This document shows positions 59,544-64,000 of a DNA stretch of 64,000 nt, piece by piece. This DNA is from Bacteroidales bacterium. GTDB lineage: Bacteria > Bacteroidota > Bacteroidia > Bacteroidales > Muribaculaceae. The DNA is taken from positions 62,001 to 126,000 of the forward strand of contig DXXK01000034.1 in the NCBI GenBank assembly GCA_019416425.1. The letters are read 5' to 3'. Every line of letters begins with the position of its first letter. The stretch's first letter is position 1. The notes under the pieces were generated by a model. That model saw nothing but the letters and a program-made list of their open reading frames with translations. It ran no database searches and had not been told where the DNA came from. The position numbers and the translations under genes were made by a program.

Positions 59544-62015
59544 TCATTCCCTGTAGTACACGCGCTTAACTCGCGGCGAAACGGAAGTAAGGATCTCGTA
59601 CGGAATGGTGTCCAGAACCTCTGCGAGCCTCTCCACCGGAGCGTGACGGCCGAAAATCTCCACAGCATCGCCCGGCTTACAGTCTATGCCCGTGACATCG
59701 ATCATGCACGCGTCCATGCAGATATTGCCTACGGTCGGAGCCTCCTTGCCGTTTACCACTACCTTGACAGCTCCCACCCCGAAATGCCGGTTCATTCCAT
59801 CGGCATATCCTATGGATACCGTCGCAATCCTTGAGTCACGGTCCAAGACTCCCTTACGCCCATAGCCCACCGTTTCGCCGGCCTTCAACTCCCGCACGGC
59901 GATGATTACCGACCGCAAGGTAGAGACCACTGCCAACGGCTTGTCTCCCGGAAGGTCTACAGGGCTGACGCCGTATAGACCGATGCCTAACCGGGCCATG
60001 TCGTAATGATGTTCCGGGAAACGCCGCATTCCGGCTGTATTCAGCACATGACGCAGCACCTTATGGTCAGAATGGTCCACTATATACTGCGACCAGTCAT
60101 GGAAACGCTTCAGCTGCAATTTCGTGTATTCATCCTGATCAAGACAGTCCGCAGTGCAAAGATGGGAAAACACACTACGCACACAGACCTGCTCCGATGC
60201 GTTTATCATGTCCATCAGCTCCGGCAATTCCTCTTCCCAGAACCCGGTTCGGTGCATCCCCGTATCCAGTTTTATATGGATCGGATAGTTCCTGACACCA
60301 TTCTTGCGCGCCTCGCGAATCACATCCTGGAGCATGGTCCTTGAATATATTTCCGGTTCAAGACGGTTGGCGAACATCGATTTATAATTGGCGACACGCG
60401 GATTCATCACCATGATAGGCATCGTGATTCCCTTGTCACGCAATTCCACGCCTTCATCCAGGACCGCCACAGCCAGGTAAGCAGCTCCCGCATCCTGCAA
60501 TGTCTTGGCGATCTCATAGCTTCCGGCACCATAACCCGATGCCTTGACCATACAGACGATTCCTGTACCATTGGGCAACATTCTCCGGTAACGGTTGAAA
60601 TTCGAAACCAGCGCATCGAGATTCACCTCAAGAACAGTCTCGTGACGACGTGCCTCAAGCATCTCCTCCACCTCCTCAAAACGGGCCTCCGGCGACCCTT
60701 TCAACAGTATTGTCTCATTGTTGAAATCGGATGCAGACAAGTCAGACAACATTGCCTCCACGTTCTCATAGAATAGTGCATCCCCTGCAAACAGTCCCCG
60801 ATGAGCACACAGCTGCGGGCCAACACCGATGAATCGCGACACCCCGGCATGACGCGTCAGTTCGGCTATACGGGCATAAAGAGTGCCGACATCCGTCGTT
60901 TCATGATGCAGATCGCTCAGGATCAACGTCAATCCGGTTCCAGGTGTCTGACGTCGGCGGGCAAAATGCAAGGCAGGACGCAATGACGAGAAATCCGACG
61001 TGTACTGGTCATGAATCAGAGCACATCCATTTACGCCGTCACTTACATTCAGGCGTGTGCCAAGACGATGCAGATCCCTGAACCGCTCGGCTATCACTTC
61101 CGGGGCAACGCCTCGCTCCAACATGAATGTCAATGCATTGGCTGCATTCTCGAAGTCAGATTCTTTCTGAATGGGTGCCGTCAACGAATGCCGTTCTCCT
61201 TTATATACATAAGACAGAGCTGCCATTCCTTCACATCCAGACTCCTTAACAAGGAAAACATCGGCTTCAGGATTGACATACGACCATGTCACAAGCCGAG
61301 CACCAGGAGCGGTTTCGGACACGGCATTGGTTATGAGTTCATAATCCTTGCAGAACATCACAGTCTTGGTCTCAGGCATTGAAGCCAGAAGAGCCTTCTC
61401 AGAGGCTTTCTCCCCGTCATCGGCAAAGCCATCGCTGTGGGAATCACCTATATTCGTGATTATCACGGCATCCGGCCGTATCGTCTCTGCCAACGCCGAC
61501 ATCTCTCCTTTCCGGGAAATACCCGCCTCGATTATTCCCAATCTGGCATTGGCGTCAAGACCCCACATGGACAACGGAACACCTATCTGCGAGTTATAGC
61601 TGCGCGGACTGCGCGAGATATCGCCAAGAGGCTCCATTAGCTGGTAGATCCATTCCTTCAGTGTGGTCTTTCCTCGCGATCCCGTTATGGACAACAGATA
61701 TCCGCCGAAATCCTGGTTTCGGCGCGCTATGGTCTGCAATGACTTGACAACATCAGGCACGACCAGAAAATTGGCGTCATCCGTCAGTTCCATTCCTTCG
61801 GGAATCCTGGTCACAACGAAATTACGGACGCCACGGCGATAGAGGTCGCCAATATAGCGGTGGCCGTCGTTACCGCGTGTCGCAATTGCAAAAAACAGGG
61901 TACCGGCGGGATCCTCGAGTTCGCGGGAGTCCGTCAACAATGTATCGATCCGTGAACAGACTGAAGGTTCCGGCAGACCCAGTACCTTCGCTATTTCCTT
62001 AATATCCTTAATCAT
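59544..62015 (-). CDS. Bifunctional MurF-like ligase / alanine racemase
   Basis: 823 residues. Residues 1-450 are a Mur ligase: N-terminal DSREL region, P-loop TGSRGKTT at 111-118, and central NAANALTFMLERG. Residues 455-823 are an alanine racemase: the PLP Lys is in MVKASGYGAG, and the catalytic Tyr region is SIGYADGMNR. This fusion is standard in Bacteroidetes and links making D-alanine with adding D-Ala-D-Ala to the wall precursor; the Mur half may not be the main MurF. It directly follows xseB. Confidence 0.95.
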   Translation of the reverse strand: MIKDIKEIAKVLGLPEPSVCSRIDTLLTDSRELEDPAGTLFFAIATRGNDGHRYIGDLYRRGVRNFVVTRIPEGMELTDDANFLVVPDVVKSLQTIARRNQDFGGYLLSITGSRGKTTLKEWIYQLMEPLGDISRSPRSYNSQIGVPLSMWGLDANARLGIIEAGISRKGEMSALAETIRPDAVIITNIGDSHSDGFADDGEKASEKALLASMPETKTVMFCKDYELITNAVSETAPGARLVTWSYVNPEADVFLVKESGCEGMAALSYVYKGERHSLTAPIQKESDFENAANALTFMLERGVAPEVIAERFRDLHRLGTRLNVSDGVNGCALIHDQYTSDFSSLRPALHFARRRQTPGTGLTLILSDLHHETTDVGTLYARIAELTRHAGVSRFIGVGPQLCAHRGLFAGDALFYENVEAMLSDLSASDFNNETILLKGSPEARFEEVEEMLEARRHETVLEVNLDALVSNFNRYRRMLPNGTGIVCMVKASGYGAGSYEIAKTLQDAGAAYLAVAVLDEGVELRDKGITMPIMVMNPRVANYKSMFANRLEPEIYSRTMLQDVIREARKNGVRNYPIHIKLDTGMHRTGFWEEELPELMDMINASEQVCVRSVFSHLCTADCLDQDEYTKLQLKRFHDWSQYIVDHSDHKVLRHVLNTAGMRRFPEHHYDMARLGIGLYGVSPVDLPGDKPLAVVSTLRSVIIAVRELKAGETVGYGRKGVLDRDSRIATVSIGYADGMNRHFGVGAVKVVVNGKEAPTVGNICMDACMIDVTGIDCKPGDAVEIFGRHAPVERLAEVLDTIPYEILTSVSPRVKRVYYRE

Positions 62016-62234
62016 TTATTGACCCTCCATCGTGTCCTTCAATGCCTCCAGGCATTTGGCCACTTCCTCATCAACCTTGAACAGACGTTCCTTACAGAAT
62101 TTCAAAAGTTCCAGTGCCCGGGTCGTATACTGCGACAGGCTGTCTATGTCGCATTGATTCGACTCCATCTTGGCTACAATCGCTTCAAGCTCAGCGATTG
62201 CCTGACTGTATTTCATTTCCTTATCATTATCCAT
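62016..62234 (-). CDS. xseB: Exodeoxyribonuclease VII small subunit
   Basis: 72 residues. The ELEAIVAKMESNQCDIDSLSQY segment and the KFCKERLFKVDEEVAKCLEA helix are the XseB helical hairpin. It binds the large subunit XseA; the complex cuts single-stranded DNA from both ends. Three bp after the xseA stop; murF-alr starts right after its stop. Confidence 0.93.
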   Translation of the reverse strand: MDNDKEMKYSQAIAELEAIVAKMESNQCDIDSLSQYTTRALELLKFCKERLFKVDEEVAKCLEALKDTMEGQ

Positions 62235-62237
62235 CTA

Positions 62238-63560
62238 TTAGGGCTTTTTATCATTAATGATGTTGTCGACTGTCGAGGTAACAGCGCCTTGCAGCAATGT
62301 CGTCTCGAGCACGTCCCCAGGTTTGAGCTCCAGCGCCGAGCTTACGGCATGCCCGTTGACACGGGTTATGCTGTAACCCCGCTTCAATATATTCTCGGGA
62401 CTGAGCACCCTCAGCATGCCTTCAATACGTTCCTCCTTGGCTCGACTGTCCCGTATGATGCGGACAGACGCATTTCCGACTCTGTTGGCCAGAAGCCCGA
62501 TGCGAAGGCGTCCGCCTGAAGTCTTGCCTTGAAGCGCCGTGGCAATCCTGGACGATTTCCTCTGAAGCTCCATACGTGACTGCATGGTGCGACGCGCCAC
62601 TATGCCAGGCAGCGCCCCCTCGGTCTGTCCAAGTCGAAGATGCTCGCCACGCAGGGCATCGGCGGCATAACGGCCAATCCGTCCGCTGACGTCGATGGCA
62701 TGGTTATAAGCCTTGTCAAGCTGTTCCAGAATCCAAGCCGCACATGCTGTCGGAGTCTTGCAACGTACACACGCCAGCTCGTCCAGAACCGTACGGTCAC
62801 GCTCATGGCCGATACCTACAACCACCGGCAACGGAAATCGACATATACGCGCGGCAAGGTCGTAATTGTCGAACGAATTAAGATCGGTAGTGGCGCCACC
62901 TCCACGGATTATCACCACGCAGTCGAAAAACTGTTTGAAATTCTCCACCCAGTCCAAGGCAGACATGACCGTCGGAACAGTCCTGTCGCCCTGCATCACT
63001 GCCGGGAACAGCAATGAATATACCTTATATCCCTGTTGATTGGATGTGAGCTGGTTCATAAAATCGCCATAACCGGCCGCCCCTTCGGCCGACACCACTG
63101 CAATCCGCTGCGGCGTCATCGGAACCGGCAAACGTTTGTTCATGTCCAGCAGACCCTCCCTCGCAAGACGTTCCAGGATTTCTCGACGTAGCCGCTCCAT
63201 ATCGCCCAACGTATAGCTGGGATCGATATCGTTGATGACGAAACTCAATCCATAAAGCTCATGATGACTGCATGACCCGTATACAAGGACCTTCATGCCG
63301 CTCTGTATGTCTCGATTGGTGGCAGTCATGAACTTACGCCGCAACGCATCGAAGGTTCCACGCCATATCATGGCACGCATCTTGGCACGCATGCCTCCGT
63401 GGTCATCCTTTTCCACCAGCTCCATATAGCAATGGCCTCCGGCGACACGTACGTCACTCATCTCGGCCATAACCCATGCGCCCTGCAGATCAGGATTCAT
63501 GCGGATGGTATTACCCACCATCCGCTGGAACTGAGCCAATGTCAGAAAACTCGCAGGCAT
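62238..63560 (-). CDS. xseA: Exodeoxyribonuclease VII large subunit
   Basis: 440 residues from the ATG at 63560, one base after the preceding stop (TGACATG). An in-frame ATG at 63581 gives 447 residues and a 20 bp overlap, so the start is not certain. The OB domain with WVMAEMSDVRVAGGHCYMELVEKDD (about 30-55) is followed by the catalytic core with VIIRGGGATTDLNSFDN and VGIGHERDRTVLDELA, diagnostic for XseA, and a helical C-terminus. Works with XseB in mismatch and recombination repair. Confidence 0.94.
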   Translation of the reverse strand: MPASFLTLAQFQRMVGNTIRMNPDLQGAWVMAEMSDVRVAGGHCYMELVEKDDHGGMRAKMRAMIWRGTFDALRRKFMTATNRDIQSGMKVLVYGSCSHHELYGLSFVINDIDPSYTLGDMERLRREILERLAREGLLDMNKRLPVPMTPQRIAVVSAEGAAGYGDFMNQLTSNQQGYKVYSLLFPAVMQGDRTVPTVMSALDWVENFKQFFDCVVIIRGGGATTDLNSFDNYDLAARICRFPLPVVVGIGHERDRTVLDELACVRCKTPTACAAWILEQLDKAYNHAIDVSGRIGRYAADALRGEHLRLGQTEGALPGIVARRTMQSRMELQRKSSRIATALQGKTSGGRLRIGLLANRVGNASVRIIRDSRAKEERIEGMLRVLSPENILKRGYSITRVNGHAVSSALELKPGDVLETTLLQGAVTSTVDNIINDKKP

Positions 63561-63561
63561 G

Positions 63562-64000
63562 TCATTCCATTGCGGTTTCACCTATTTCCTTCAAGGCTCC
63601 TGTGGCAGTGTCGAATACGGCATACGAGCGGGCCTTCTTGTCCGAGAACAAGGCAGGCTGAAGTCCGAAGTCCACGCCGTACTGGGAGAATTCTTTATTG
63701 CCGCTCCACAAGGTCTTACCCTTGAATGTCAACGACACCTTGGCCGTTCCGGGGATACGGTACATAACGGCATCCTTAGGGAGTTTCTTTACCTCTCCGT
63801 TGGCATTGGTGGGAAGCTCGGCGTTCTTCACATCCGTGACATTGATGTAGACCGGATCTCCGGCATAATCATCGGAATCCACGAATCCCGCGAAGTCGCT
63901 CATACGAAACAGGATAGCCTTGTCCTCGTCACCAGGGACATAAGTGAATACCCTTGTCACCGTGTCGCGCTGCACGATGCCGGCGAATGCGGCTCCGAAA
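63562..64000 (-). CDS. DUF4831-like protein (5' end outside window)
   Basis: The frame is open to the right edge; the first seen residues are FGAAFAGIVQRDTV, so the N-terminus is missing (about 145 residues seen). The C-terminal part with MYRIPGTAKVSLTFKGKTLWSG and YAVFDTATGALKEIG resembles the end of DUF4831 proteins, a Bacteroidetes family of unknown role, usually exported. The family call rests on pattern memory. Precedes xseA by a one-base gap (or 20 bp overlap). Confidence 0.6.
   Translation of the reverse strand, partial: FGAAFAGIVQRDTVTRVFTYVPGDEDKAILFRMSDFAGFVDSDDYAGDPVYINVTDVKNAELPTNANGEVKKLPKDAVMYRIPGTAKVSLTFKGKTLWSGNKEFSQYGVDFGLQPALFSDKKARSYAVFDTATGALKEIGETAME

Noticed and set aside
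1..64000. CRISPR arrays, tRNA or rRNA genes, prophage and complete insertion sequences.
   Set aside because: No regularly spaced repeats, tRNA-like cloverleafs, rRNA stretches, integrase or transposase genes were seen on reading both strands. A tRNA scan was not possible, so a cryptic tRNA cannot be fully excluded.

Overview
The window is a chromosomal segment of a Bacteroidales bacterium, probably Muribaculaceae or a close relative (the family-level guess is inference). Four things support the order: a SusC/SusD polysaccharide locus, type IX secretion genes (porU, porV), order-typical families (DUF6377 regulator, DUF2851, DUF3467, DUF3098, MurF-Alr fusion), and about twenty copies of the Bacteroidetes -7 promoter element TAnnTTTG placed sensibly before genes. 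No rRNA, tRNA, CRISPR array, phage or intact insertion sequence was seen.

Layout. 1-10185 (minus): a membrane-spanning HAD phosphatase/GH25 lysozyme fusion, then porU, rex, an FAA-hydrolase-family gene and a second PorU-like C25 peptidase, the last four joined by ATGA stop/start overlaps, then porV (cut by the window edge). 10283-11239: a GtrB-type glycosyltransferase. 11336-23637 (minus): a polysaccharide utilization locus (regulator, susC, susD, GH30, surface glycan-binding protein, GH3) whose gene order matches, from memory, the beta-1,6-glucan locus of Bacteroides thetaiotaomicron. 24091-32599: C69 dipeptidase, acyl-CoA ligase and iron alcohol dehydrogenase, HIT, greA, sufE, a POT peptide transporter. 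32787-37102: two lipoproteins, a repeat-rich gene-free segment carrying a duplicated tail of the neighbouring metallo-hydrolase gene, an RsmI-type methyltransferase, and a TM2 protein with a Q/N-rich tail.

37278-49024 (plus) is a dense housekeeping run: rRNA m5C methyltransferase, copper ATPase and copper chaperone, tcdA, lolD, DUF3467, cysS, DUF2851, pseudouridine synthase, PAP2-like protein, ispG. 49504-55748 holds rubrerythrin, a SugE-like SMR transporter, recO, and the ftsX-DUF3098-uppP-truB-queA operon (minus). 55875-59006 (plus): mtaB, a glycosyltransferase, surE. 59544-64000 (minus): a DUF4831-like gene (partial), xseA, xseB, murF-alr.

The most interesting signals are non-coding or architectural. 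Three intergenic copies (about 23.9, 49.2 and 51.7 kb) of one small-RNA family share promoter, a TTTTTCATRGTATTA core and a terminator hairpin whose stem differs in each copy but keeps pairing. A separate structured RNA of about 280 nt lies at 59.16-59.44 kb. The HAD-TM-GH25 fusion and the paired C25 sortase-like peptidases coupled to rex also stand out.
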